Part shown: positions 34,256 to 46,682 of the stretch, in pieces
How positions within the stretch are numbered: position 1 is the first letter of the stretch
How the letters are laid out: every line of letters begins with the position of its first letter
From: Phyllostachys edulis
Taxonomy: Eukaryota; Streptophyta; Magnoliopsida; Poales; Poaceae
Reading direction: 5' to 3'
DNA length: 64,000 bases
Assembly: GCA_036346405.1 (NCBI GenBank)
Contig: CM070566.1
Span: 14,379,533 to 14,443,532, forward strand
Translations under genes and position numbers: made by a program
The notes under the pieces: model-generated
What the model was told of the DNA's origin: nothing
The model's database searches: none
What the model saw: only the letters and a program-made list of their open reading frames with translations

Positions 34256-34345
34256 TTTTCTCAAGTATATATATACAATTACATGACATGAAGAAATTAC
34301 ATGTTTATATTAAAAAGCGTAAACCTATAATTAAACAAGGTTTTT

Positions 34346-35040
34346 CTAGTGGCGAAGGTAGGTCGCTATTCCATCTGCAATATTTCATAGGCGGCGGTGT
34401 GTGATCGGACGGTTCTAATCATCGAACGAAGCTCAAATGCGCCCACCTGACGCCGCTGCTCGAAAGTGTCTCCCAAGACCTCAGATCGTTGAACTAAGAA
34501 GAATTGAGCCCATAGGCTCTCTTCCTTGCTTGAGGGGTCTCGGCCCGTCGATTTCGGCCGCCGCCTCGACATACAGCCCAAGTGACGGCAAGCCTCCTAG
34601 AGACGGCAACGCCGTTTTGGAGGACTACGACGATGACGCCAGAACTCGCCGAAGTGCGAGATCACCGGAAGACACGGCGAGGAGGATGTCAAGACGGCGG
34701 AAGGTGGTGCCACCGCCCGCAAATTCTCCGCCAGAGGAGTGAAGACTTTGTTGATCAAACGTTGTTCTTCCGCAAAGACACCAACTTATACCGAGAGAGG
34801 TGTTCAGACAAAGGCGCGCCAGAAGGCCATCGCTGCGGCGACAAGGAAGAGGCAAACCATTGCTTTTTTTATAAGTATGTAGGGATGGTCATCTTGGATG
34901 GCGGATGATCCTTTTATAAAACAAGGAATAAATTGAGCGTGAGATTTAAGAGACGCGCCGGGAGCCGAAGCGGATCGATGCGATGAAGAGACGATCGGGA
35001 GCCGGCGGATGGCGACATTTAACACGACGACGGCGATGAA
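34346..35040. other. CACTA interior, possible captured DNA
   Basis: This is GC-richer than its surroundings, with overlapping frames of about 70-110 codons on both strands. No family motif is recognised, so no gene is called. Confidence 0.4.
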
Positions 35041-35059
35041 GAAATTAACTCACGCTTAG

Positions 35060-35340
35060 AGCGATATTATCACGCACGGTAGATTTTAAGAACCGCTCGG
35101 ATATTAATTAATATCACAGACGGTTTTGTTCGTAACCGCTCGTGATACTTCACGACGGTTGTAGCGTAAAACCGCTCGCGGATACTTCATGCACGGTTCA
35201 ACATGAACCGCTCGTGATATTGCCTCTTCACGACGGTTTTTAGCGCAGTTTAAGAGTACGCACGCCTCTAAACCAAAACCGCTCGTGATTGAATGTAATA
35301 CCGACGGTTTCGGTCAACCGTCTCGTGATGAGGCGCCCAA
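35060..35340. repeat. CACTA right subterminal repeat array
   Basis: Repeats of CACGGT/GACGGTT with AACCGCTCGTGATA match the left array in inverted sense. Confidence 0.75.
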
Positions 35341-35365
35341 AGATTAGTCTTTTGTAGTAGTGAAA

Positions 35366-35940
35366 GCGATGTTCTCGCCATGCCCCGCTTGGCTTTGGTC
35401 TCTTCCGCTCTAAAAGAGTTAATATTAAATTTTGTAACCATTGGATATTACATCCTTTTCCATCAAGTAAAAGCTGTTTAGGATCGCAATCCCATGAACG
35501 ATCATTTCCGTGTTGGTAGGATTGGGATTATAAGATGGAATCTAGGATCTTGGCATGATTGAGCCTTTAAATGTAACTCTAAAAATAGCCCGTGGACTAC
35601 TATTTTATATCGTACCACATAATTGTGATTGTATGTACAAGCAAGACCACAATGGTTCGATGGGATCACATCCTATAATATGGAGATCCTAGCAACCTTG
35701 GTTTTGAGGGTGCCAGCTAGTTTTTTTAAAGGGAATTGCTATATAACATCCAACAGTTTTTTGAAGCCAAAACTGTCACTTTTCTATTCGTTAGATGTGT
35801 TATAAGATTCGTGTTATTGACGTGCTGTAAGAAAAAAAAATCATAATAGTTGAATTTTTATTTGTCCGATATGCTTTGAGATTTGTACTTTTTCTCATAC
35901 GATGAATTGGGTCCGAATTTATTATATATTTTTTTATTTG
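35366..35940. other. Intergenic, nothing recognised
   Basis: AT-rich DNA between the CACTA element and the duplicated block. Confidence 0.4.
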
Positions 35941-36067
35941 GAACATAACGGGTTCACCACATTGCCGTATTTTATTGGTATATAATTTCAGTTTTGTCTT
36001 TGTTTTTGCTCAATTTCTCAAAGTACATGTGAAGAACATAACGGTTCACCACATTGTCGTATTTTGT

Positions 36068-36068
<1 letters not shown>

Positions 36069-36123
<55 letters not shown>
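36069..36123. repeat. (TA)n microsatellite, left of MITE
   Basis: About 27 TA units directly abut the MITE. Confidence 0.95.
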
Positions 36124-36652
<529 letters not shown>

Positions 36653-37940
36653 GAGATTTTGAATCATGTGATGGAAATATGAGTTATTAAGACTTTCAAG
36701 AATAATTACAAGGACTAAGAACCAAAATTACATAAAAAATTTACTATAATTTACGATAATGGAGATGTAAATGAACTTTCGAATGTGACATTTTTTACAG
36801 AGAAAATGGTTGAATTCGTGTAGATGCACTTTTTTTAAAACTCGATTTTATTTCATACTAGATCTTACTGACACCTTATAATATAATTTTTCCCTGAAAT
36901 ATGTGATAATATGTAAAGAAGCACAACAATGAAATAGCAAGCTCAAAAAATAAAACAAAAGTGAAAACTACACCCAAGTTCCTTAATCTTGTTGATCCGA
37001 AGTGTCACATAGATCTCGAAATTTAAAAATTAACCGGGTAGGTAAAAGTAAGTCAATTAGGACACTTGGGTTTCTAAGAGACAAAAAAATGTTGCTTTGG
37101 CAAGGAAGATGTGGATTATGAAACACCCTAGAGACAAAAATCTAATGGAGGCCAACACCCACTCGGAATATAGCTACACATGTGTAGCAACTTTCTTGTA
37201 CTTCCATCCTGCCTTCACGCAAAACGGTTAACTCGGAGTAATAACGTTTGGGCCACCGGGCATTACATGATAAACTATACTCAATATACTATCTCCCTCT
37301 TCACCTTCTTCCTATCGATGCGCGCATCTGCTCGACGTCGCCACGCCACAACTCGTTCCCTTCCCCTCTTCGTTGTCCATCATCACGCTTGTTGCTACCA
37401 AACCGCCAGTGAAGCAGAGGTGCCCCCTTTCTCCCTTCCCCGCCGATTCGCCTCGATCGACACTACCACTGCCACTCCTTGTTCTTCGGAGGAGGAACCA
37501 CCGGATCTAGAAAACCCAGCCATCCTTTTCACCTTCTTCTTCACCGCCGAACACGACATGCCCCCCCCCCCACGATGCTTGTGCCACCCCGTTGCTGCCT
37601 CAACTCATGTTCCGCCTACAACCTTGCACTACCGTGTGATGCCAAATCTGTTGTCAATGATGATCGGTAATTTTTTAATCAAGTTTTGTTTTTTCAAATC
37701 GATTTTTTTCTCTGTTGAAGTTTTTTTCAGAACAATTTTTTTGAATTGTTTTTTTGTTAGAATCATTTTTTTCCTATTGGAATCTTTTTTTCCAATTGAG
37801 CAATTTTCCATAATGATTTTGTTCAAAATGTTTTTTTTTTCACATAGCCTTACATGTTCGGTAGGGGCGCCTTAAGTAATCCAACTCACTAATGCCCCTA
37901 AGATATATGAACTCCTCGATCTAAACCCTCCACTTGGGAT

Positions 37941-38787
37941 CACGAACATAACGGGTTCACCACATTGCTGTATTTTATTGGTATATAATTTTATTTTTGT
38001 CTTTGTTTTTGCTCAATTTTCAAAGTACATGTGAAGAACATAACGGTTCACCACATTGTCGTATTTTGTTGGTATATAAATTTTTTGTCTTTGTTTTGCT
38101 CAACCTCTCAAAGTACATGTGAGATTTTGAATCATGTGATGGAAATATGAGTTATTAAGACTTTCAAGAATAATTACAAAGGACTAAGAACCAAAATTAC
38201 ATAAATAATTTACTATAATTTATGTATAACGGAGATGTAAATGCACTTTCGTAATATGACTTTTTACAGAGAAAACAAATGAATTTTGTGTAGACAGCCC
38301 TTTTTAAACTCGATTTTATTTCATACTAGATCTTATCGACATCTTATAATATAATTTTTCCCTAAATATGTCATAGTATGTAAAGAAGCACAACAATGAA
38401 ATAGCTAGCTCAAAAAAGAAAACAAAAGTGAAAACTACACCTAAGTTCCTTAATCTTGTTGATCCAAGTGTCACATCGATCTCAAATTTAAAAATTAACC
38501 GTAGGTAAAAGTATGTCATTAGGACACTTGGGTTTCTAAGAGACAAAAAAATGTTGCTTTGGCAAGGAAGATGTGGATTATGAAACACTCTAGAGACAAA
38601 AATCTAATGAAGGCCAACACCTACTCGGAATATAGCTACACATGTGTAGCAACTTTCTTGTACTTCCATCCTGCCTTCACGCAAAACGGTTAACTCGGAG
38701 TAATAACGTTTGGGCCACCGGCATTACATGATAAAAATACTCAATATACTCTCCCCTCTTCACCTTCTTCCCTGATATACACAGAGG
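37941..38787. repeat. Tandemly duplicated block, unit 2 (left part)
   Basis: It matches 35941-36060 and 36650-37310 but lacks the MITE. It is interrupted at 38787 by the SIRE-type copia; the rest lies at 50147-50690. Confidence 0.85.
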
Positions 38788-39666
38788 TGTGGATATCATG
38801 GGGATATGCTCACGATCTTAGGATGATGAAACAATTGGCAATGGTTCTTAAAGTTTGTCGAATCTTTTGTTTTTAGCAAAGTCAGGATTTTCGGTAGTAC
38901 CGGCAATTAACGTGTGGTATGACTGCAACGCGGTATGACCGCAATGGTAGAGCGGTAGTACTGCGGTGTGGTAATACCGCTTTTAGTTGGCGGTATGGAT
39001 TTTCCGAGAACGTGTTTTCTTGGATTTTGGTCTTCGTGAGAATCGGTATGACCGCAGATTATTGAGCGGTACTACAAAAGGCAAGAGTACCGATGATTAC
39101 ATGGTAGTAGTACCGATTGTGTTACGAATGTTTGCCGACTTGGTGAAATGGTTTTTGTTAGGTTAGGTTTATGGGTTTCATGCATATGTGTTGCATGATG
39201 CATGTTTTGACTAACGTGGGTCAAGTTATGAAGAACTTGTTCCCGTAAACGATTTCTCGGTCTATTGTTGTGCAGGTTGCTTGGAGGTTAACGACGGTCA
39301 ACGGTGAGGATGATCGGGACTAGGCTTGAGAACAGAGGATCAGAATGATCGATGATGCCAGGTGAAGTTATTGCATTCAAGTATGGCGCAAAATGGACAA
39401 CGATGACCGAATGGGCGGTTCGGTGCGACGGGTTGCATCAAACGGCGCAGGGGTCAGTGCAAGTGCCATGGTGGTTTCGGTAGGAGCTGGATGGGAGAGA
39501 CTTGCCGACATGAAGAGAGCCATTGATCAACCTACACGTGGCGAAGTATGGGATTGCTTCATGAAGATTGAACTCGGTCTTCGGAGAGGATCGAGAAGGG
39601 GTATTTTGGTAACTTCACCTAAATACCGCCTTGGTGACCTTTTGCTAACCCGCAGCGCAAGACGGC

Positions 39667-39671
39667 ACAAG
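39667..39671. repeat. Solo LTR target duplication, left
   Basis: ACAAG, matched at 41351-41355; the 3' LTR has a single copy at the same place (CGGCACAAGGAGAAG, near 49178). Confidence 0.9.
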
Positions 39672-41350
39672 TGTAGGATCAAGGATAACCGACTAGAGGG
39701 GGGTGAATAGGAGGTTTTTAAACTTTTTTAACTATTTAACAATTTAAGCCAATTAATAACTTAGTCTAAACAAGTTACACTTCTAGCTAGGCACTTTAAT
39801 CACAATAATCAAGCTAGAAATATAAATACGAAATGTAAAGACTAGGAGTAACCACAATGAGACAACGATGTTTTCCTCGTGGTATCAAGACTTGCTTGTC
39901 TTCACTAGTCCACGCTGAGGAAGCTTGACGACCAAGCCGGCTCCACTAATTAAGCCTTCCTCGATCACTATGGTTGTTCTTCCTCCGCCTGAGATGGTGA
40001 ACACCAAACCACTCACAAGCTTGCATCGGCCTCTTCACAATCTTCTTGAAGAGATCACCATGCTCCACCACCAAGGCCGTCTAGGAGTTCAGCAAAACTC
40101 CAAGAGTAACAAACCAAAACCTTTGCTTGACGATGCTCAAGTGCAATAGGGATCAACTAGGATGTTTTGATGCACTTGAATGAACTCAACTACCAAACAA
40201 TGAATGCACAAGACAATCTGGGTGTTGAGTGAATGCACTTGGCTCTCAAGGCTCTAAGGATTTTAAATGTTCACTAGCACCCTATCCAAGGGCGGTTTGG
40301 GGAGTATTTGTAGCCACCACCAACACTTATGACCGTTGGGGACCAAATCTCCAACTTTCGCCGATTCTACAACAAGGCGTTTAGGATGCGTTGAACCGCA
40401 CTTGTGTCGAACTCCAGAACGGATAGAACAGAGGCATTTAATACTCGACATAGCCGCTGGATTTTCCTGCTCGGTACAATCAAGATCACCCGGCTGAACC
40501 GCTGATTGAAGCGCAGACAACCGATCGAGGGTTTCCAAATCTGTTGAAATGACAAGCTCTCTCGAAAATATGAACCGCCTAATAAGAATTGGTATAACGC
40601 GCAGGCATGTTCAACCGCTTCCAAATGCGGTTCAACCGAAAATCACAGAGAGCTCCTGTGTCAAAATTACATCTGCTACGGTTTTCTTGAACCGCCATAT
40701 AAAATTGGTACAACGCGGTATGTTCAACCGCTTTCCAAATGCGGTTCAACCGAAAAACCAAGGGAGCTCTCGAGCCAAAATGCACTTGTTCTGCTTTTTA
40801 TTCAACCGCCATAAAATTTGAACGATCGCAATGCGGTTGCACCGCCTAAGAGCCGGGTCGCATCGCATTAGTGCTCGGCTGGCTTCACTACAAAATTCGG
40901 TACTACCGCCAAGTAAATCTCGGTCATACCGCACAGAGTGGTACAACCGTAGTAATAACTGCGGTACTACCGATTTTAGACAAAAGTGCTTAAGGCTTTC
41001 AAATTAAAAGAGAATTCAAATGCATGCATAATCCTAAGTTGATCCATATGGCACAAGAACATGCTATCAAGCTACTAGCCAAGATCCCTCTTAATAGTAC
41101 GGCAATTAACCTATAATCCAGTCTTCCAACCAAAACTTCTAAGACCGGTAAAATACAAAAGAATCCTAGACTACTTGTACCTTGTCTTCAAGCCAAGTAG
41201 ATCTTCATGTAGTCCTTTAGCATGCATCTTTTATGTCATCAAATTCACTAATGGGACTTAACCTTGTAAATACTCAATAAACACGTTAATCCCATATTCA
41301 CATATTATCATTAATTACCAAAACAATTTTTAGGGGCCTAGATGCTTTCA
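39672..41350 (-). mobile_element. Solo copia LTR, 1679 bp, nested in the 5' LTR
   Basis: The ends are TGTAGG...TTTCA on plus, flanked by ACAAG. The minus-strand 3' end (CACCCCCCTCTAGTCGGTTA then CCTACA) resembles the end of the host LTR (CACCCCCCCTCTAATCG then CCAACA), so it is a related copia family in opposite orientation. There is no coding domain; it arose by LTR-LTR recombination or deletion. Confidence 0.9.
40575..40830. repeat. Internal repeats rich in AACCG/CGGTT within the solo LTR
   Basis: Blocks of the form AACCGCCAT(A)AAAATT, GGTACAACGCGGTATGTTC, AACCGCTTTCCAAATGCGG and TTCAACCGAAAA recur two to three times with a period of about 120 bases. Confidence 0.75.
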
Positions 41351-41355
41351 ACAAG
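41351..41355. repeat. Solo LTR target duplication, right
   Basis: ACAAG, identical to 39667-39671. Confidence 0.9.
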
Positions 41356-42349
41356 GAGAAGCGGTTTAGGTCAAGAGGAGATGAAGACAACGCTTTAAAA
41401 TACGTGCGTAAGTGAAACCCGTTTGTGTGTGGGCTTAACGGGTGCCCATTAGGGTTTTCCTTCTAGAAGCCAGCCTCCACTATAAATAGAGGAGGGTGCT
41501 AGCCAGCACCTCCTTAACCCTCATATCTAAACCCTAGTTTTGTGTCTTTAGGGTTAGGAGAGAAAAGTGGAGAGGTTAGGGTTCTAGGAGAGTTGGGTTG
41601 ATTGTGTACTCATGTATTAAGTTTTGTCTTCTGTGATGGAGTGGCTGTAAACCAATATCAATCTCAAATCAATCCAAGCAAGTTTCCTCAAGATGAGTAT
41701 CTTCTTATTCTTGCTCTTTATTTTGTGGTTTTGGGGCTTTCTTTGATCCGTTGGTTTTCCCTTGGTTTCTCATGGTGATCTTGCTTGTTGTGACATGTGG
41801 GAGTGCATCTAAGATCATCTTGATCATGCTTGACCCACGAGCAAGCTTTACATCATATTTAGGTCTCTAACTCGGTTTTGAAGCAACCTTCTCTCAAACG
41901 GAAAAAGGTTGGAACTTTGACAATGATCTTCATGATACTTGGTTGGAATATGTTCCTAACATCCTAGAGAGGTTATGTTTCAAGTTTCATAAAGTTTGGA
42001 GTTGCGGATCAAAAGTTGTGCCGATTTTGTTTTTGGATTTCGGGCTGAGTCCAGGACAATCGGTAGTACCTCTTCTTTGCCTGCAGTAGTTCTGATTGTA
42101 GGTAGTACCGCACCTTTGCCTGTGGTAGTACCGCACCTTTGCCTACGGTATTTCCGATTCTTGGTGCTTTTGGTCTATTTGCTTCGGGGTTTAGATTGAA
42201 TTCAATACAAGTCTTCCACTATGCTTGTATATTAATCTTCATAGGTTTCATAGCTATTGGAGTGAAATCAGTATTGAATCTGATCAAAGTGAAAAAGAGA
42301 TCGTGCTCCTATTCACCCCCCCCTCTAATCGTCTTTTCGGCCCAACAAG

Positions 42350-42362
42350 TGGTATTAGAGCC
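42350..42362 (+). other. SIRE-type copia primer binding site
   Basis: TGGTATTAGAGCC lies two bases after the 5' LTR. Confidence 0.85.
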
Positions 42363-42471
42363 CGGTTAGTTCAATCTTGATCTTAACCGATCACTGAACT
42401 TAGCGATAGAGAAGTACTCCACCAAGCCGCATATCTTCGATGGGCTCGACTATGCCTATTAGAAGAATCGC

Positions 42472-43305
42472 ATGCGTGTCTTCCTTCAGAGCGAAGGACC
42501 AGCCACATGGGAGGTTGTTCGAGTCCCGCTCGTTTTGCCCGAGGTTGCTACGCTGGCTTCAGCAGCCCTCTTGGCTAACAACAATAAGGCAAAGAATCTC
42601 CTATATGCTGGGCTTGGTAGACAGGAGTATGACAAGATTTGCAATCTTGAGACCGCGCACGAGATTTGGCACACTCTCGAAACCTACCATGAGGGTTCAT
42701 CCCAAATCAAGCAAGTACGCCAAACGGTCTTTAAGAGTGAATACAACAAGTTCGAAATGCGTCTTGGAGAGAGCATTGATGATGTATTCAGTCGCTTTAA
42801 CAAGGTGATTAATCAGATGAGAGTGGTCGACATCGAGTATTCTCAGTCTGAGAATGCCACTCACCTCTTGGCTACAATCAACACCAAGGAGTGGGAGATG
42901 AAGGCTACTACCATTGAGGAAAATATCAACCTCTCCGATCTTATTTTGGAGCTGCTCTATAGCAAGCTCAAGACCCATGAAATCAAGAGAGTTGATTATC
43001 CTAAGAAGGAGAACATGGCTTTCATTGCTGACCCTCTTAAGAGAACTTCTGATGGCTCTTCTGAATCTTTATCTGGATTTTCACTTGCATGTTTATCTAC
43101 AATCCATGAAGAGGAACTTGAGAGTATCCCTAAGGCCGAGTTAGCCCTCCTAGTCAAGAAATTCACACGGGTCTATAACAATGTGAGAAATAAGAAGAGA
43201 GGCAGCCATGTGACATGTTATGAGTATGGAGAGCTCTATCATATCTGGGCAAACTGCCCCAAGCTAAAAGGGAAGGGCAACCACAAGGAGGAGAAGGCAG
43301 CTTAG
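42472..43305 (+). pseudogene. SIRE-type copia gag
   Basis: A 277-codon frame has a UBN2-type gag core (EIWHTLETYHEGSSQIKQVR; ESIDDVFSRFNKVINQMR) at residues 60-125 and ends in a zinc-knuckle region (TCYEYGELYHIWANCPK). The knuckle's second Cys is Tyr and the usual Gly before the His is Tyr, so zinc binding is doubtful. The normal ATG upstream is lost in a shifted frame near 42440. Gag would form virus-like particles in the cytoplasm. Confidence 0.85.
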
Positions 43306-43349
43306 AGGAAGCCTCAAGGAACAAGTATAAGTATAATGCTACCAAGCTC

Positions 43350-43649
43350 ATGAAGGCCACTCACCGGGTTCTTGCCGCTTTTGGAGAGCAATCCATGAGC
43401 GATGCAGACTCCGGGAGCGAGGAGGACAAGGAGGAGGAGCTCCCTCAAGACAAGAAGAAAGGGAAGGCAAAGGACTTCACCGGCATGTGCTTCATGGCCG
43501 ACTCCATCAACGACGATGAAGATTACCGTGGAAGAGGGAAGAACACGTGGTTCGTCGACTCTGGCTGTTCACGCCACATGATCGGAGATTCAAGATGGTT
43601 CACCTCCTTCACACGATCGACGGTGATGACTTCATCACCTTCGAGATGA
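43350..43649 (+). pseudogene. SIRE-type copia gag tail and protease
   Basis: An acidic, lysine-rich linker is followed by NTWFVDSGCSRHMIGD at about 43543-43590, the DSG active-site motif of the copia aspartic protease. The frame then shifts within the protease. Confidence 0.8.
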
Positions 43650-43766
43650 TACACAAGGGCGGATTGAAGGAACATGATCGATCGTGGTGAACAACAAATT
43701 CATCCTCGAAGGACGCCGCTCTTGTGGACAAGCTAAGGTACAACTTGCTTTTCGTCTCATGACTTC

Positions 43767-44123
43767 TTGATGATGGCTACGAGACTAGATTTAAGAAAAA
43801 TGCTTATCGTGTGCTTGATTCAATTTGGTGAGCTTGTTTTTGGGATCTCTAGAGTTGGTATGATCTTTGGAGCTGACTTTTCTGAATCTCTTACTGGATC
43901 TCTCAAGTGTTTAATTGCATCTTCTTCTGAGTTCTGGCTTTGGCACCGACGTTTGGAGCACATTGGTTTTGATCAAGCGACGCGAGTTAGCGACCTTGAT
44001 CTCATGAGAGGTTTGCCCAAACTTAAAGCCATCACGGATGTCAGTATAGCGCCCTTTAGGCATGGTAAGCAAGTTGTCCTCACACCCTTCATTGACTATG
44101 GTCATGACCGACGGACCGGATAG
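43767..44123 (+). pseudogene. SIRE-type copia integrase N-terminal zinc region
   Basis: WLWHRRLEHIGFDQATRV and RGLPKLKAITDV match the GAG-pre-integrase domain. The two zinc cysteines expected before HGK are decayed (SIAPFRHGK). Confidence 0.8.
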
Positions 44124-44162
44124 TTGCTTCATATGGATACTATTGGTCCCGCTTAGGGTTCG

Positions 44163-45064
44163 GTCGGTCGGTGGGCAAATGGTATATTCTTGTCATAGTC
44201 GATGATTTTTCGGGATACTCTTAGGTGTTCTTTCTTGCTTCGAAGGATGAAGTTTTTGATCATTTTCATGATCTTGTTCTTCGCTTGGCTTCTGAGCTCT
44301 CTAGTGTCCTGAGAGCAATTTGCAGTGACAATGGCACGGAGTTCAAGAATGCCTCATTTGCCTCTTTCTGTGTTGAGCGTGGTATTGAGCATCAGTTCTC
44401 TTCTCCACATGTCCCTCAACAAAATGGCGTGGTGGAAAGGAAGAACAGAACCTTAGTCGAGATGGCTAGGACGATACTAGATGAGTATAGCACTCCGAGG
44501 AGGTTTTGGGCCGAAACTATTGCTACAGCTTGCTATATTGCCAATCGTGTCTTCTTGAGACCTTCTTTGGGCAAGACATCTTATGAGCTTCGGTTTGGTA
44601 GAAAACCCTCTGTTTCTCATTTTCGAGTTTTTAGAGCCAAGTGTTTCATTCTCAACATAGGAAACCTAGATAAATTTGAGTTAAGAACTTCTGATGGTTT
44701 ATTTTTGGGTTATCCTGCACATTCGAGAGGTTTTCGGGTTTTTAATGTTGAGACCAACGTTGTCCAAGAGACATGCAATGTCACCTTTGATGAGACTAGC
44801 CCTAGTGCTAGATCAGATGTTTCAGGAGATACACAAGCGATAGAGAGCATCTTTGTAGATGAAGATGATGATGAAGTCGATAATGTTCTTCCACCTGCTG
44901 CTGATGCTCCTGTCCCAGCTCCAGAATCTGCTTCGACTACTTCACCTTCAATTGAGGCTCCTGCTGCATCTTCATCATCAGCAGAACCTGCGGAGGTCGA
45001 AGAGATGCTATCTCCCCAGGCGCTCCACTTCACATTCAGAGGCGTCACCCTCCGGATTAGATGA
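44163..45064 (+). pseudogene. SIRE-type copia integrase core and C-terminus
   Basis: ILVIVDDFSGYS (first Asp, near 44190-44222) is followed by a TAG stop where Trp is usual. The second Asp is in CSDNGTEFKN (near 44326-44355), and the Glu is in QQNGVVERKNRTL (44419-44457). KTSYELRFGRKPSVSHFRVF and FLGYPAHSRGFRVFN mark the C-terminal part, followed by a Ser/Pro/Ala-rich linker. The DDE triad is intact but the frame is not. Confidence 0.85.
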
Positions 45065-45270
45065 TTGATCATCTTCATGAGCGAGTCACTCGCTCTAGGT
45101 ATCACAATCCGAGTCTCTAGTCTCATTCTGCATTTGTTGCTTTTTTCGAACCCTGCGATATATCACATGCTTTATCTGATTCTAGCTGGGTTAATGCCAT
45201 GCATGAGGAGTTAGAGAACTTCGAGAAAAACAAGGTCTAGAACCTAGTAGAGCCTCCTAGTGGTCATAAT

Positions 45271-45852
45271 GTGATAGGAACCTGTTGGGTGTTCAAAAAC
45301 AAACAAAGTGAGGATGGTTCTGTGGTTAGAAACAAGGCTAGATTGGTAGCTCATGGTTTTAGCCAAGTTGAGGAGTTAGACTTTGATGAGACCTTTGCTC
45401 TTGTCGCTAGCTTAGAAGTCATTCGCATTCTGCTTGAATTTGCTGCATCTAAAGGCTTTAGGCTGTATCAAATGGATGTTAAGAGTGCATTTCTGAATGG
45501 TTACATAGAGGAGGAAGTGTATGTTAGGCAACCCCTAGGCTTTAAGAATCCCAAGCATCCACATCATGTTTTCAAACTATCCAAAGCCCTGTATGGTCTT
45601 AAGCAAGCCCCTAGAGCCTGGTATGATAGACTTAAGAACTTCCTGCTTAAGAACAATTTTGAGATGGGTAAGGTAGACAAGACTCTATTTGTTCTTAGGC
45701 ATGGCAATGACTTCTTGCTTGTTCAGATTTACGTGGATGATATTATCTTTGGTGGTTCTTCTTATGCTCTTGTTTCTAGTTTTTTTGAGACCATGTCTAG
45801 AGAATTTGAGATGAGTATAATGGGAGAGCTCAACTATTTTCTGGGGCTTTAA
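45271..45852 (+). pseudogene. SIRE-type copia reverse transcriptase
   Basis: A 193-codon frame shows KARLVAHGFSQ, the copia signature MDVKSAFLNGYIEEEVYV with the first catalytic Asp, LYGLKQAPRAWYDRL, and the YVDDIIFGG active site (near 45729-45755). It ends at a TAA in ELNYFLGL*IS. A TAG near 45238-45240 breaks it from upstream sequence. Confidence 0.9.
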
Positions 45853-45905
45853 ATCAGCGATGCAAGGAAGGGATCTTCATCCATCAAACGTAGTACACCA
45901 AGGAT

Positions 45906-46682
45906 TTGCTCAAGCACTTCGAGATGGGTGACTGCAAGCCGATCGTCACTCCCATGGCGACTTCGACTGTTTTGGATCCAGACGAGGATGGAGAAGCCGT
46001 GGATCAACGCGAGTACTGCAGCATGATCGACTCCCTTCTTTACCTGATGGCCTCAAGACCGGACATCCACTTCGCGATTTGCCTCTGTGTGAGGTTTCAG
46101 GCGTCTCCGAGGACATCCCATCGCCATGCCGTCAAACGCATTTTCAAGTATCTTCACTCTACCCTCCAGTATGGCATTTGGTATTCCTGCTCTTCTTCCT
46201 TGTCCATTCGGGGGTTTTCTGATTCTGATTTTGTGGGTTGTCGGCTAGATAGGAAGAGTACCTCAGGCACTTGTCACTTTTTAGGCACTTCTCTCATCTC
46301 TTGGTCCTCTAGAAAGCAGTCCTCTATTGCTCAATCCACTACTGAAGCTGAATACGTAGCTACCGCTAGTTGCTGTAGTCAGATTTTGTAGATGGTGTCC
46401 ACTATTAAGGACTTTGGGTTAAATTTTGCTAGTGTTCCTCTTCTCTGTGATAACACTTCTGCCATTAATGTTGCTAAGAACCTTGTGCAACATTCTAAGA
46501 CCAAACACATAGACATTCGCTATCACTTCCTTAGAAACCATGTAGAGAAGGGTGATATTGTGGTAGAATTTGTGGAGTCCGATGCTCAGTTAGCTGATAT
46601 CCTCACCAAGCCTTTAGATCCAACAAGGTTTGCTACCTTGAGGAGTGAGTTAGGGGTAATTTATCCCTATGGGTTGGTTTGA
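45906..46682 (+). pseudogene. SIRE-type copia RNase H
   Basis: The domain carries GFSDSDFVGCRLDRKSTSG, SSRKQSSIAQSTTEAEYVAT and CDNTSAINVAKNLVQHSKTK with the tail QLADILTKPLD. An in-frame TAG (46389-46391) replaces the usual Trp codon before the last part. The frame ends at 46682 and the trailing non-coding region follows. Confidence 0.9.

Larger units (their letters stand above)
31919..35362. mobile_element. Non-autonomous CACTA transposon, 3.4 kb
   Basis: The left end is CACTACTACGTAAAAGG and the right end (reverse complement) is CACTACTACAAAAGACTAAT. Both are flanked by AAA (31916-31918 and 35363-35365), the 3-bp target duplication expected for CACTA elements. Subterminal arrays of CACGGTTT...AACCG...CGTGATA-type repeats occur at 31948-32260 and 35060-35340. 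No transposase motif is visible in the interior, so it would need an autonomous partner. Confidence 0.88.
38788..42347 (+). repeat. SIRE-type copia 5' LTR, with nested solo LTR
   Basis: Without the insert (39672-41350 and one ACAAG) it is about 1876 bp, against 1799 bp for the 3' LTR. Near 38892-39110 it carries several CGGTA..TACCG palindromes. Confidence 0.85.

Noticed and set aside
37180..37875. 231-codon frame
   Set aside because: No ATG start, low-complexity Phe-rich end, and not preserved in the duplicated unit at 37941-50690.
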